DNA of 23,016 nt from M3007 sp046160345 (GTDB taxonomy: Bacteria > Bacteroidota > Bacteroidia > Chitinophagales > Saprospiraceae): positions 1 through 23,016 of the forward strand of contig JBJXGO010000037.1 in NCBI GenBank assembly GCA_046160345.1, in the 5' to 3' direction. A program made the translations under genes and the position numbers. The notes under the pieces were generated by a model. That model ran no database searches, was not told the DNA's origin, and saw nothing but the letters and a program-made list of their open reading frames with translations. This document shows positions 15,012 to 23,016 of the stretch, one piece after another (the stretch's first letter is position 1; each line of letters begins with the position of its first letter).

Positions 15012-18000
15012 ATGATGGCTCTTTTTCGCTTGCGAGTTGCACTTTTGTTTGGGCTAGCAAGCCTTGCCTTGGTTGGCTTGCTAGCCCAATATTCTAGTTC
15101 TCCTATATTCCACGGACTAACTACTAAGGAGGGCTTGTCACAAAGCACGAATGCTTTTATCAATCAGGACAGCTATGGCTTCGTTTGGATCAGCTCCCTA
15201 GATGGCGTCAACCGCTATGATGGACGCAGAGTGAGTGTTTACAATAGTGATTTAAACACCCCAAATAGTTTGTATGGAGCCAATATTCAGAGCAATTTTT
15301 TTGAAGATGGTAGAGGCGATCTTTGGTTCTCCACAGATATGGGAATCAATCGCTATCGAAGGCAAACAGGAGATTTTGACCATTACTTTGTACAACATGA
15401 CCAAAGAGTGTATAAAGATACAGCTTACCATGCCATTTACCTTGATTCAGCTACAAGCCAACTTTGGGTAAATGCCGCGGATGCTATATTTAAATTTGAC
15501 ACCAAATCAAAGAAAAGCATATTTGTATGCCCCACTATTGGGAAAAGATTTGGCGTTCAACAAGACCGCCGAAAGGCAGTAATTCGCCTTTTATCCTGTT
15601 TTTGGTTGGTTCGTCAGGGAATGGAAATATTGGAATTTGATAACCAGGGGAAGCAGACAAACCAGACTGTTTTGTTTCAAAAACCTGGACAACCTGCTCC
15701 TTACACACTTACAATACGACAATGCTTTGTAGAAAATGATTCAATTTGCTGGTATGCGACAGATAAAGGGTTGCTGTACTTGAACTCTAATAACCCCAAA
15801 CAATATCGCTTACATACTTTGCCCGGCACAAGCAATAGCGAAATTCATTCTATTTGTCCCCAACTTGGGCATCGAATATTAGTAAGCTCCATTAATCGCA
15901 ATATTTGGAAATTTGATCTTCACAAAAAAGAGTTTTTGAATGAAGAGCCGATTTTGTCCAAAGAAAAGGAGGTTGTAAAAAATGTGCGAGATGTCTATTT
16001 TGCTCCCGATTCAAGTCTATGGTGTAGTGTTAGAGGTGAAGGATTATATTATAGTAGGTTGAGAGAAAAAAAAATCCAAAACCCGATATCAAGTACGAAA
16101 GAATTCAAACTAAAAGTAACACAAATTTTTGAAAATGACGGAGCCCATATTTGGTGCTTAAGCGAATACGGACAAACATTGATATTTAAAAATAACCAAA
16201 CCAAAAACCTTTCACAAATACTCCGATTTCCACAATTTACGACTCTTTATCGCTTTGGAGACAACCTGATTGGACTTTCAAAGGAAGGGATTTCTAGGTA
16301 TGCACCATCAGGTATAAAGGAAAGGGACTTAATGGCTGGCTTATCTAAATCTCAGCCTGTCTGCTTGGTCAATCTCTCAGAAAATGAATATTATTTAGGC
16401 ACTTTTGGAGGATTAAAATATTTAAAATTATCAGATGAGTCTTATTTCGATGTCCCATTTGTTAGCAATGGTGTTTTTTGCCTTTTTATTGACAACAATA
16501 AACAAATATGGCTTTACGGAAATAATGAAATAAATGTTTGGGAGATGATTTCTCCTTTAATTCAGAAATCTGTCCGCACTTTTTCCAATACTGGTTCGGT
16601 CAACCAGATTGTAGGCGACCCTATTTCCGGCAACATTCTTGTCGCCGGTTCTAGCGGACTACGCATAATTGACCCAAACACCTTCAAAGACACTCTCATC
16701 ACAGAAAAAGAAGGCCTTCCCGATCAATATATCTACGCCGTAGTTCCGGATAAGAACAAAAACCTCTGGCTCAGCAGCAACCAGGGCATTATCAAGTTTA
16801 TGCCCTACAAGCCTGTCGGGCAGCAGTTCAAGCAGTACACTACTCGAAATGGGCTGAGTAGCAATGAGTACTGTCCAGGCTCCGCGCTTATGAGCAGTAG
16901 CACGGGAGAAATCTGGTTTGGCAGTACAAAAGGCGTGGATGTCTTCCACCCCGACTCCATTACCGACAACAGCACTCCCCCAAAACTAGCCATCGTAGGC
17001 CTCAAAATACACGACCAGGAATGGCAGGACTCTACCACCTGCATCGAAATGGCCGAGCGCATCGTACTTGAGCACTATGAAAACAACCTGCGTTTCGATC
17101 TCGCCGCCATGGAATACACCGACCCGGAAATGAACAAATTCAGGGTTTGGCTAAGTAAAGACGGAGGCAAGCCAGATACTGTAGATCTCGGCACCCAAAA
17201 CTTTATCACTTACGCCAATCTTCGACCAGGAAAATATGTTTTCCAGTTCACGGCCTGCAATTCAGAAGGCATATGGCAGGAAATACCCCGACAATTGGAA
17301 ATTATTATTGATCCGCATTTCACCGATACCTGGCAGTTCAAGGCTTTTATCGCGCTGTTGGCGCTGGCTTTTATTGGTTTTAGCACCGCATTCTACTACC
17401 GTTACCGGCTCCGGCTTCAACAACTCGCGCTCGAAAAACAGCAGCGTGAGGCCGAACGCAAGCAACTTTTGCTTGAAAAAGAACTGTCGCTTCAGGAAGA
17501 GCGCAACCGCATCGCCGACGAAATGCACGACGAACTGGGCGGAGGTTTGTCCACCATCCGCCTTGCAAGTCAACGCGCCAAAAAAGTTGAGGCGCCCGAA
17601 GAACTTCAAACCATTTTGAAGCGGGTTTCACAAATCTCTATCGGACTGGTCAATAATATGCGCGGCATCATTTGGGCCATGGACAGCCAAAACGACTCGC
17701 TGCTTAGCCTGCTTGCTTACATTCGCCAATACGCGGGTACCTTTTTGGACGACAACGCGATCTCAGCCACACTTTCGATCCCAACCGAGTTCCCTGACAG
17801 AACATTGAGCAGCCAGTTTCGCCACAATGTGATGCTGACCGTAAAGGAATGCCTCAACAATATCCTTAAACATGCAGATGCAAGTGCAGTAAAATTGCAA
17901 ATAAGTGTTGACAATCAATTGCATATTACAATCCAGGACAACGGTAAAGGCTTTGAGCCCGTCGAACATGCCGGGATGGGCAAGGGGCTTCGCACCACCG

Positions 18001-18092
18001 TAAAGCGCATGGAATCGGTAGGTGGAAGCATCGAATGGCAGCGTAATGCTGAGGGTGGAATGACGGTAATATTGCTAGCGCCGCTCCCGTAA
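15012..18092 (+). CDS. Sensor histidine kinase with periplasmic two-component regulator propeller
   Basis: This is a membrane sensor that phosphorylates the adjacent response regulator. The 1026 residues contain a signal peptide (about 1-26), a long propeller region (about 30-670) with repeats of the type GLSQSTNAFINQDSYGFVWI and DGVNRYDG, and a Y_Y_Y domain at about 687-772. A membrane helix at about 776-797 and a Gln/Glu-rich coiled coil follow. The HisKA_3 domain carries phosphoacceptor His839 (DEMHDELGGGLS), and the HATPase domain has an N box at KECLNNILKHA (about 945) and DNGKGF at 976. This is the Bacteroidota NarX-like propeller kinase type; some relatives sense polysaccharide breakdown products, but the signal here is unknown. 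A 15-bp inverted repeat lies in the signal-peptide region, and base composition jumps near 16560. Confidence 0.95.
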   Translation: MMALFRLRVALLFGLASLALVGLLAQYSSSPIFHGLTTKEGLSQSTNAFINQDSYGFVWISSLDGVNRYDGRRVSVYNSDLNTPNSLYGANIQSNFFEDGRGDLWFSTDMGINRYRRQTGDFDHYFVQHDQRVYKDTAYHAIYLDSATSQLWVNAADAIFKFDTKSKKSIFVCPTIGKRFGVQQDRRKAVIRLLSCFWLVRQGMEILEFDNQGKQTNQTVLFQKPGQPAPYTLTIRQCFVENDSICWYATDKGLLYLNSNNPKQYRLHTLPGTSNSEIHSICPQLGHRILVSSINRNIWKFDLHKKEFLNEEPILSKEKEVVKNVRDVYFAPDSSLWCSVRGEGLYYSRLREKKIQNPISSTKEFKLKVTQIFENDGAHIWCLSEYGQTLIFKNNQTKNLSQILRFPQFTTLYRFGDNLIGLSKEGISRYAPSGIKERDLMAGLSKSQPVCLVNLSENEYYLGTFGGLKYLKLSDESYFDVPFVSNGVFCLFIDNNKQIWLYGNNEINVWEMISPLIQKSVRTFSNTGSVNQIVGDPISGNILVAGSSGLRIIDPNTFKDTLITEKEGLPDQYIYAVVPDKNKNLWLSSNQGIIKFMPYKPVGQQFKQYTTRNGLSSNEYCPGSALMSSSTGEIWFGSTKGVDVFHPDSITDNSTPPKLAIVGLKIHDQEWQDSTTCIEMAERIVLEHYENNLRFDLAAMEYTDPEMNKFRVWLSKDGGKPDTVDLGTQNFITYANLRPGKYVFQFTACNSEGIWQEIPRQLEIIIDPHFTDTWQFKAFIALLALAFIGFSTAFYYRYRLRLQQLALEKQQREAERKQLLLEKELSLQEERNRIADEMHDELGGGLSTIRLASQRAKKVEAPEELQTILKRVSQISIGLVNNMRGIIWAMDSQNDSLLSLLAYIRQYAGTFLDDNAISATLSIPTEFPDRTLSSQFRHNVMLTVKECLNNILKHADASAVKLQISVDNQLHITIQDNGKGFEPVEHAGMGKGLRTTVKRMESVGGSIEWQRNAEGGMTVILLAPLP
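15049..15089 (+). repeat. 15-bp perfect inverted repeat inside the kinase signal-peptide region
   Basis: TTGGGCTAGCAAGCC (15049-15063) and GGCTTGCTAGCCCAA (15075-15089) are exact reverse complements around an 11-base loop. The structure starts 37 bases after the ATG and spans codons for the hydrophobic stretch of the signal peptide. It would form a very stable mRNA hairpin. Confidence 0.8.
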
Positions 18093-18170
18093 ACTAAAGT
18101 GGTATTGACAAATATCCTAAACTATCTGACCTTTGTTTCACCAAATTAATCAAATCAAACACTCTGCCTG

Positions 18171-18836
18171 ATGTCCGATTTAATCAAGATAAGTATCGTC
18201 GAAGACGACCCCGAATTCCAGGAATGGCTGGTAGAAGAAATTAGCGATGAACCCCGCTTTAAAGTTATCAGCCGATACGATGTAGCCGAGCAGGCCCTTG
18301 CAAAAATACCCCAGGAAAAACCCGACATCGTCATCATGGATCTTGGGTTGGAGAAATCAGACATCGGGGGAATAGAGTGTATGCTGCGCCTGAAACTGGT
18401 GAGCCCGGATTTGAAATTCTTGGTGATAACAGCGCATGGTGGAGACGAAAAAGTATTTGAAGCGTTAAAAGTGGGGGCCGGAGCGTATATTTTGAAGAGC
18501 GATATTTCAGACAAGTTGCTCAACGTTCTGAATGAGTTTTGGCAAGGCGGCGCGCCAATGAGTGCGATGATTGCGCAAAAGGTAATTGCGAGTTTCCACA
18601 AAGCCCCAACAGAAATCGTGCAGGTGCAAAAATTGTCTGAACGCGAAATGGAAATATTAAACTACCTCTCCAAGGGGTTTTTATATAAAGAAATTGCTGA
18701 AAAACTGACCAACGAAAACGACCCGGAAAAAAAGATAGCAGAGGGCACCGTAAAAAAGCACGCCCACAACATCTATCAGAAACTCCAGGTTAATAATCGA
18801 ACGGAAGCGATCCGAAAATACCTGAACCGTTCCTAA
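18171..18836 (+). CDS. NarL/LuxR-type response regulator
   Basis: This is the likely partner of the preceding kinase, 78 bases downstream on the same strand. The 221 residues comprise a receiver domain (1-125) with acidic residues E11-D13, phosphoacceptor D57 (VIMDLGL), T87 and K109, then a LuxR-type DNA-binding domain at about 153-216. That domain has LSEREMEILNYLSKG, then YKEIAEKL, and then GTVKKHAHNIYQKLQVNNRTEAI. Between the two helices of the HTH there is an unusual insertion of about eight residues (around TNENDPEKKIAE), where family members normally have a short turn. Target genes are not visible. Confidence 0.95.
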   Translation: MSDLIKISIVEDDPEFQEWLVEEISDEPRFKVISRYDVAEQALAKIPQEKPDIVIMDLGLEKSDIGGIECMLRLKLVSPDLKFLVITAHGGDEKVFEALKVGAGAYILKSDISDKLLNVLNEFWQGGAPMSAMIAQKVIASFHKAPTEIVQVQKLSEREMEILNYLSKGFLYKEIAEKLTNENDPEKKIAEGTVKKHAHNIYQKLQVNNRTEAIRKYLNRS

Positions 18837-18926
18837 TCCTTTTCACGTTAAAAATTGCCTTCAATAAAGAAATCACTGTGCTTCACCGCACAGCCAGGAA
18901 CCCTGTTGACTTTTTTTGAAAACTAG

Positions 18927-18987
18927 ACCCCAAATGACCCAACCCCAGATGCCAAAACCCCAGATGCCTAAAACCCCAGGCCCTCGT
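18927..18987 (+). repeat. Short tandem repeat, about four 15-16 bp units
   Basis: The units start at 18927, 18942, 18957 and 18973 and share ACCCCAGATGCCNAAA, with the first and last diverged. The period of 15 (one unit 16) is close to a multiple of three. Confidence 0.65.
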
Positions 18988-19026
18988 CCCCAAAGCAGTA
19001 GAGCTGTTCTCCAAAAAATGGAATGA
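18934..19026 (+). CDS. Possible 30-residue Pro/Gln/Met-rich small ORF
   Basis: ATG at 18934 to TGA at 19026 encodes a peptide starting MTQPQMPKPQMPKTPGPRPQ and ending VLQKME. The PQMPK motif is repeated because of the underlying DNA repeat. A terminator-like hairpin lies 73 bases downstream, but no convincing promoter is seen. It may be chance coding. Confidence 0.2.
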   Translation: MTQPQMPKPQMPKTPGPRPQSSRAVLQKME

Positions 19027-19098
19027 ATGGTTCTGCTGCAAGTTTGGGGCGCTCACTAATCCCTGTATAACCCTATTCTGACCTATTTAACCATGATG

Positions 19099-19130
19099 GA
19101 GAGCTTGCGCAAGCAGGCTCTTTCTCATTT
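19099..19130 (+). terminator. Hairpin with GCAA tetraloop and T-rich tail
   Basis: AGAGCTTGC (19100-19108) pairs with GCAGGCTCT (19113-19121), with one G-U pair, around a GCAA loop, and is followed by TTCTCATTTT. It is a plausible plus-strand terminator, 263 bases past the response regulator, so it may end a long 3' UTR or a separate small transcript. Confidence 0.55.
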
Positions 19131-19253
19131 TACAGGACATCCAGATAATTTTTTACATTTTCCAGGTCTTATTTTCAACCCTTTTTCAGCTTACTTTCCC
19201 TTTTGAGCTCGCCCAAACGCTCAAAAATGTTTTGGCTAATACTCACCGGGCAC

Positions 19254-22136
19254 TTATAGTTTTATAAATTTTCCAAACCCCAAAAGGTCACCTGAATAAA
19301 TTGCCCTAAATAAATAAGTACCATTTGGCCAATCTTCACAAGATAAGTATGGAGAAAAAGGGTTCAGCAGATATTCTTGCCAAAAACCTCCATCAATGCG
19401 CCAAAATTGTAATTTTATCCTTGCTGTCTGACTATTAGGATATAATGTTGGCACATGAAGCGATATTGTATTTGCACCAGGGTTTGGTATGATTTTTAAA
19501 TTATCCTTTGATTGTGGACTATGGGGTTCAAATATGATAGATGTAACGATAGGTGTCACAGTGTGAAATGTCACATTGGTTTGCACTGCTTCGTTGAAAT
19601 CGAAAAAAATAGCTGCTTGATTTAATATTGAGGTGCTAAATGGTAAATTAGGCAACTGAGAAATCCTGAAATTGACAAAACCATGCGATGCAATCTCGTT
19701 TACATTACTGTCGGGAAGAAGAATATCGTTGAATACAATCTCTAAAACCCCATTTCGGAGGTTGTATTCATAAGGGTGACTCGCCGAGCCCAATTTCAAA
19801 GTTTGGTGTTCCAAAAAGGAAGATAGCGTGTCACGGATGATTACTGTGAATGCAGTATCTGTGCCCGTATTCTGAAAGCGGATGTGGTATTCTAATTCAG
19901 TATTTGGGCGTATGTGATGTTCAGAGCCTATTCCTAAAGGATAACCGATTTTGTCGTTGGGGTCCCAAGAGCCTATTACCTCCTGGCAATCCCGTTCAAC
20001 CCTGTTTCCAGCATCGTTTGATGCAAATTGCAATGCTCCCGCATTTGTAATCGAGTTATTGCATGCGTCAATGGTTGCGCTTGGATGAGATGGCCATGGG
20101 AAGTAAGCTTCTTGTTCTATTTCAGCATGCCAAAGTTCAAATCCAGCTTCAAACTTGAAAACACGCTCTTCGCCAGAAGCTAGGAGCACAGAGGTTTGCC
20201 AAAGAACATCCAAATCTCGAGTCACTACAAAGGTTTTTTGCTCCGCCATGTTTCCCGCACCAATATTTCGTATGATAAACTCAATGGAATCACCGTCACA
20301 ATTGCCTGCAACTTCCAGTTCAGCTCCCGACCATAAAGGGTTGGGTGGTATGCAGTTAGTGTCAGGATAAATTTGAGCTGAAACGCAGAGAACATCGCCG
20401 TTTTGCACATTGTCACAACCAACTTGGACCGTTAGCAAAAAACTGCCGCATTCTAAGGGTGTCACATCGCCAATTTGAAAGCGATAAGCGTTGACGCCTA
20501 TCGGAGTTGGGGTGATACTTGCCGAAATCAAAGTAATTTCTGTAGGAAGCAGAATATCCACGTAAGCGCCTACAGCAGTCACGGTTCCATTATTGCAATA
20601 AGTGACCGTGTAATTAGTCGGGAAACAGCGCCGCAATAAACTGGTGCTTATATCTATGGCCATGTCCGGACAATCTACCTCGTGCGTAAGCGGGTAGTCC
20701 AGTTGGACACTGTTGTTGTATGTGGCAAAGTCAACAGTGTACACGCTTTGGCAAGACATCCAATAGGGCAGATTCAGTTCCGCACTAACTTCAAAATGGC
20801 CAGTATCCAAACTTATCTCATAGTTGCCTTCTGCATCCGTGGGTAGCGTAATAATATTGGCGTCTTTACGGATGCTAATGAATCGGCCAGGCAGAACCAC
20901 ATCTATTCCTGAGTCGAAATTACAGTCCTTTTCTAAGTCCGAGAATAGTTTGCCTTTCAGCAGGTTGTTGCTCATCGTTCCATTTATATCCGTCCGTACG
21001 ATCCAGCCTCTATGCGCAATATTATTATCATTGATCAATCTGCCTACGCCAACAAGCCCTCCTTCAGGAAACAATGCTACATCCTCTAAAATTTCCCGCC
21101 GGAACAATTGGCCATAAGAATGGGATGACAGTAAATCGCCTTCTGCGTTAAATCGGTCAATGATCCCAGCAGTAAATGGCAGGTCATTTAAGTAGCCGGC
21201 TGTATAAATATTATTGGCCTCATCAACAATTACTTGAGAATATGCCTCGCTGCTGTCATCTGGCCCTTCATGTTGTTCCCAGAGCAGTATTCCGGCTGAA
21301 TCTGTGCACATGATAAAGGGGTCAAAATCAGATCCCATAGGAGAGTCTTGGAGAAAATTGCCACAAATCGCCCAATTTCCATTGGGCATGGAAGCAATGG
21401 CAAAGTTTTGTCCTCGATAGGCATAGGTCTTTTGCCAGAGCATGTTGGCATCGGGCGACAACAAAGCAAGATAAGCATCGCCGCTAGAGCTTCCCGTAAT
21501 AGCGATATTGCCATTTGAGGATAATGCCAATCCGTCGGCTCCAAAAGCAGAAGATGAATAAAGGTGTTTCAACCAAAGCTGAGTCCCGGTTGGCTTTAAC
21601 TTCAACAAAAATGGCCTGGCTTGATCTGTGCCCGCAATCAACACATCTCCCTCATTCGTAATAGCCATATCGTCCACAGCCTCCACTTGCGATGTCAGCC
21701 CAAAAGTACGAACCCAGACAATTTGCCCAGATGCTTTTAGCCTCCACACCCGTACCTGTCTGTCATTTCCGACACTCACAGTGCCCGCCAAAAAGATAGT
21801 GCCATCCGCTGTTACCTCCATATCAAACATCCAAGGGCCATTGAACCAATTGGGAGAAGGCATATCATAAAAACGATTCCAATAAATACTTCCATTTACC
21901 CCGATCCGAGTCAGCTGTATTTGATTAAGAAGTCCATTTCCACCTGAATTCGATAGATAAGCGCCCTTTAGAATACTTCCGTCAAGTAATGCCTTCACAC
22001 GATTGGTAGTTGATGACATCCCGGAGGGTACTTTGATCTCTTTCTCCCAACCTTGGGCAAAAATTGGTTGGAATATACCCAATAGCAGAAGTGAAAATAT
22101 GGACAGGAATCGGCTTTTTTTGCTGTTCATGGTCAT
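19254..22136 (-). CDS. Large secreted protein: beta-propeller, DUF11-like region, T9SS sorting domain
   Basis: This is a predicted surface or secreted protein exported by the T9SS; its ligand is unknown. The 960 residues (from 22136) have a signal peptide (about 1-26, ending PIFAQ) and a propeller-like region at about 27-400 with delta-60/SBBP-like blades (GTQLWLKHLYSSSAFGADGL, GNIAITGSSSGDAYLALLSP). They continue with a carboxypeptidase-regulatory-like module (around TDAEGNYEISLDTG) and Cys-containing DUF11-type adhesion-like domains. These include a conserved segment near 717 (CQEVIGSWDPNDKIGYP) followed by YHIRFQNTGTDTAF. A somewhat divergent type A sorting domain occupies about 885-960 (IIPNPGANTISLHV ... 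NGTYLFRAIYSG). An alternative start is the ATG at 22130. The frame is open to 22283 but would lose the signal peptide. It lies 59 bases after the glpF-like gene. Confidence 0.88.
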   Translation of the reverse strand: MTMNSKKSRFLSIFSLLLLGIFQPIFAQGWEKEIKVPSGMSSTTNRVKALLDGSILKGAYLSNSGGNGLLNQIQLTRIGVNGSIYWNRFYDMPSPNWFNGPWMFDMEVTADGTIFLAGTVSVGNDRQVRVWRLKASGQIVWVRTFGLTSQVEAVDDMAITNEGDVLIAGTDQARPFLLKLKPTGTQLWLKHLYSSSAFGADGLALSSNGNIAITGSSSGDAYLALLSPDANMLWQKTYAYRGQNFAIASMPNGNWAICGNFLQDSPMGSDFDPFIMCTDSAGILLWEQHEGPDDSSEAYSQVIVDEANNIYTAGYLNDLPFTAGIIDRFNAEGDLLSSHSYGQLFRREILEDVALFPEGGLVGVGRLINDNNIAHRGWIVRTDINGTMSNNLLKGKLFSDLEKDCNFDSGIDVVLPGRFISIRKDANIITLPTDAEGNYEISLDTGHFEVSAELNLPYWMSCQSVYTVDFATYNNSVQLDYPLTHEVDCPDMAIDISTSLLRRCFPTNYTVTYCNNGTVTAVGAYVDILLPTEITLISASITPTPIGVNAYRFQIGDVTPLECGSFLLTVQVGCDNVQNGDVLCVSAQIYPDTNCIPPNPLWSGAELEVAGNCDGDSIEFIIRNIGAGNMAEQKTFVVTRDLDVLWQTSVLLASGEERVFKFEAGFELWHAEIEQEAYFPWPSHPSATIDACNNSITNAGALQFASNDAGNRVERDCQEVIGSWDPNDKIGYPLGIGSEHHIRPNTELEYHIRFQNTGTDTAFTVIIRDTLSSFLEHQTLKLGSASHPYEYNLRNGVLEIVFNDILLPDSNVNEIASHGFVNFRISQLPNLPFSTSILNQAAIFFDFNEAVQTNVTFHTVTPIVTSIIFEPHSPQSKDNLKIIPNPGANTISLHVPTLYPNSQTARIKLQFWRIDGGFWQEYLLNPFSPYLSCEDWPNGTYLFRAIYSGDLLGFGKFIKL

Positions 22137-22156
22137 TGAATTTATTTGTTGAAAAC

Positions 22157-22164
22157 CAAATATA
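22157..22164 (-). promoter_or_regulatory. -7 box for the large T9SS-exported protein gene
   Basis: On the minus strand TATATTTG perfectly matches TAnnTTTG, 20 bases before the ATG at 22136. No clear -33 TTG is found at 17-21 bases (the nearest is 14), so the call is tentative. Confidence 0.35.
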
Positions 22165-22195
22165 CAAATAGATAGAGCCAACTCGAGTTTATATT

Positions 22196-22918
22196 TTATC
22201 CTCCTAAAAAGGCCCGATACACAACCGCGCCACATATCCCACCCAAAATGGGGGCAAGTACTGGTATCCAGGCATAACCCCAATCCGAACCGCCTTTGCC
22301 TGGAATGGGTAAAAGTGCATGAACAATTCGAGGCCCCAAATCACGCGCCGGGTTTATGGCATAGCCCGTGGTGCCGCCCAGCGAATGGCCAATGGCGAGT
22401 ATGAGCGCACCCAGAACAAGCGGGTTCAAACCTTCCGCAAACCTGTTGGCTCCAAGGGCAGAAAGGCCAAACAGCAGCACAAATGTCCCGATGAACTCGC
22501 TGGTAAAATTGGCTGCGGTGTGGCGTATGGCCGGAGACGTGCAGAATACGGCGCGTTTTGCATCGACGCTTTCAGTTCGTGCCCAATGCGGGAAATAATG
22601 CAAATATACCAAGCTCGCCCCCAACATTGCCCCCAGCATTTGTCCGGCCAGGTAAAGCGGCAAAGTGCTTGCTGTGAATTGTGCTGACCATTGGCCTGTG
22701 GCTGCCAGCGCCAGGCTGACTGCCGGGTTCAGATGTGCCCCGCTCAGGTGGCCAACGGCATACACTGCAAAAGTGACCGCCAGGCCCCAGCCAATCGTTA
22801 TGACCAGCCAGCCCGAGTTTTCGTTTTTGGTGTCGCGGAGCACCACGCCTGCCACAACACCATTGCCCATGAGGAGTAGCAAAGCAGTGCCAAGGAGTTC
22901 AGCAAGAAATACGTTCAT
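22196..22918 (-). CDS. glpF: Aquaglyceroporin, glycerol uptake facilitator type
   Basis: This is a MIP-family channel for glycerol (and possibly other small polyols) across the cytoplasmic membrane. The 240 residues have six membrane helices and two half helices. The first NPA is at 64-66 (SGAHLNPAVS), and the second is NPARD at 189-193, where the Asp after Arg marks the glycerol-conducting branch. The selectivity filter has Trp44 and Arg192 as in E. coli GlpF, but Tyr186 stands where E. coli has Phe200. No glpK is seen in the window; it might lie upstream beyond 23016. The ATG at 22918 gives the normal short N-terminus. Confidence 0.93.
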   Translation of the reverse strand: MNVFLAELLGTALLLLMGNGVVAGVVLRDTKNENSGWLVITIGWGLAVTFAVYAVGHLSGAHLNPAVSLALAATGQWSAQFTASTLPLYLAGQMLGAMLGASLVYLHYFPHWARTESVDAKRAVFCTSPAIRHTAANFTSEFIGTFVLLFGLSALGANRFAEGLNPLVLGALILAIGHSLGGTTGYAINPARDLGPRIVHALLPIPGKGGSDWGYAWIPVLAPILGGICGAVVYRAFLGG

Positions 22919-23016
22919 GATTTGTTATAGATTAGGTTAATGCAGATTTGTTTGGCTTGTTCTTGTATTGTTCGAAAAGGAATCCAGGAGAACAAGGTAG
23001 TTTTCAATTTGAAGTT

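Larger units (their letters stand above)
18837..19253. other. Non-coding stretch after the response regulator
   Basis: No normal-sized gene is found here. The contents are a small hairpin (CTGTGC 18876-18881 / GCACAG 18888-18893) with a T-run at 18911-18917 that may end the kinase-regulator transcript, a 15-bp tandem repeat with a possible short ORF (18927-19026), and a GNRA-loop hairpin (19099-19130). There is also an inverted repeat TTTTGAGC (19201-19208) / GCTCAAAA (19219-19226), 28 bases past the stop of the convergent gene. The last lacks a U-tract, so its role as a terminator for that gene is doubtful. Confidence 0.5.

Noticed and set aside
18927..18987. CRISPR or attachment-site repeats
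   Set aside because: The units are only 15-16 bp, directly adjacent without spacers, with no cas or integrase gene nearby.
22137..22283. N-terminal extension of the large T9SS-exported protein to 22283
   Set aside because: It overlaps the glpF-like gene by 88 bases and places about 49 extra residues ahead of a good signal peptide.

Overview
The window comes from a chromosome of a Bacteroidota bacterium, most likely of the Saprospiraceae/Chitinophagales kind. The phylum call rests on gldM and gldN (type IX secretion motor), two proteins with type A T9SS C-terminal sorting domains, a B-type succinate dehydrogenase, an OmpA protein with thrombospondin type 3 repeats, and TAnnTTTG -7 promoter boxes in front of several genes. 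The family-level placement is inference from general resemblance.

Layout. 1-2570 (+): gldM and gldN, separated by a perfect 14-bp hairpin. 2594-2632: a bidirectional terminator. 2657-3895 (-): a secreted alpha/beta hydrolase carrying a T9SS sorting tail. 3923-3988: the terminator of the succinate dehydrogenase operon. 4018-10087 (-): the order in the direction of transcription is sdhC, sdhA, a lipoprotein gene, two genes for secreted 'NPSFE' domain proteins, then sdhB. Three envelope genes therefore sit inside the respiratory operon. 10088-10510: a divergent regulatory region. 10511-12067 (+): ompA-like gene with eight 27-residue calcium-binding-type repeats, followed by a strong terminator. 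12184-12932 (-): overlapping xisH/xisI pair. 13022-14800 (+): a lipoprotein gene and a related gene for a C-terminally membrane-anchored protein, sharing a CPPxWxE motif. 15012-18836 (+): a propeller-type sensor histidine kinase and its NarL/LuxR response regulator. 18837-19253: no sizeable gene, but a tandem repeat, a possible 30-residue ORF and a GNRA-loop hairpin. 19254-22136 (-): a large T9SS-exported propeller/DUF11-like protein. 22196-22918 (-): a GlpF-type aquaglyceroporin.

How the genes work together. GldM/GldN drive export of the two T9SS cargo proteins encoded here. SdhCAB forms complex II linking the TCA cycle to menaquinone. The kinase and regulator form a one-input two-component system whose target is not visible; the neighbouring CPPxWxE protein is a candidate partner only by position. 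Most interesting for follow-up: the sdh operon split by three envelope genes, a sharp base-composition step inside the kinase gene (about 30% to about 50% G+C near 16560), a 15-bp perfect inverted repeat in the kinase signal-peptide region, a 23-bp palindromic element that contains the stop codon of two unrelated genes, the CPPxWxE protein pair, and a non-cyanobacterial xisHI pair with its own promoter.
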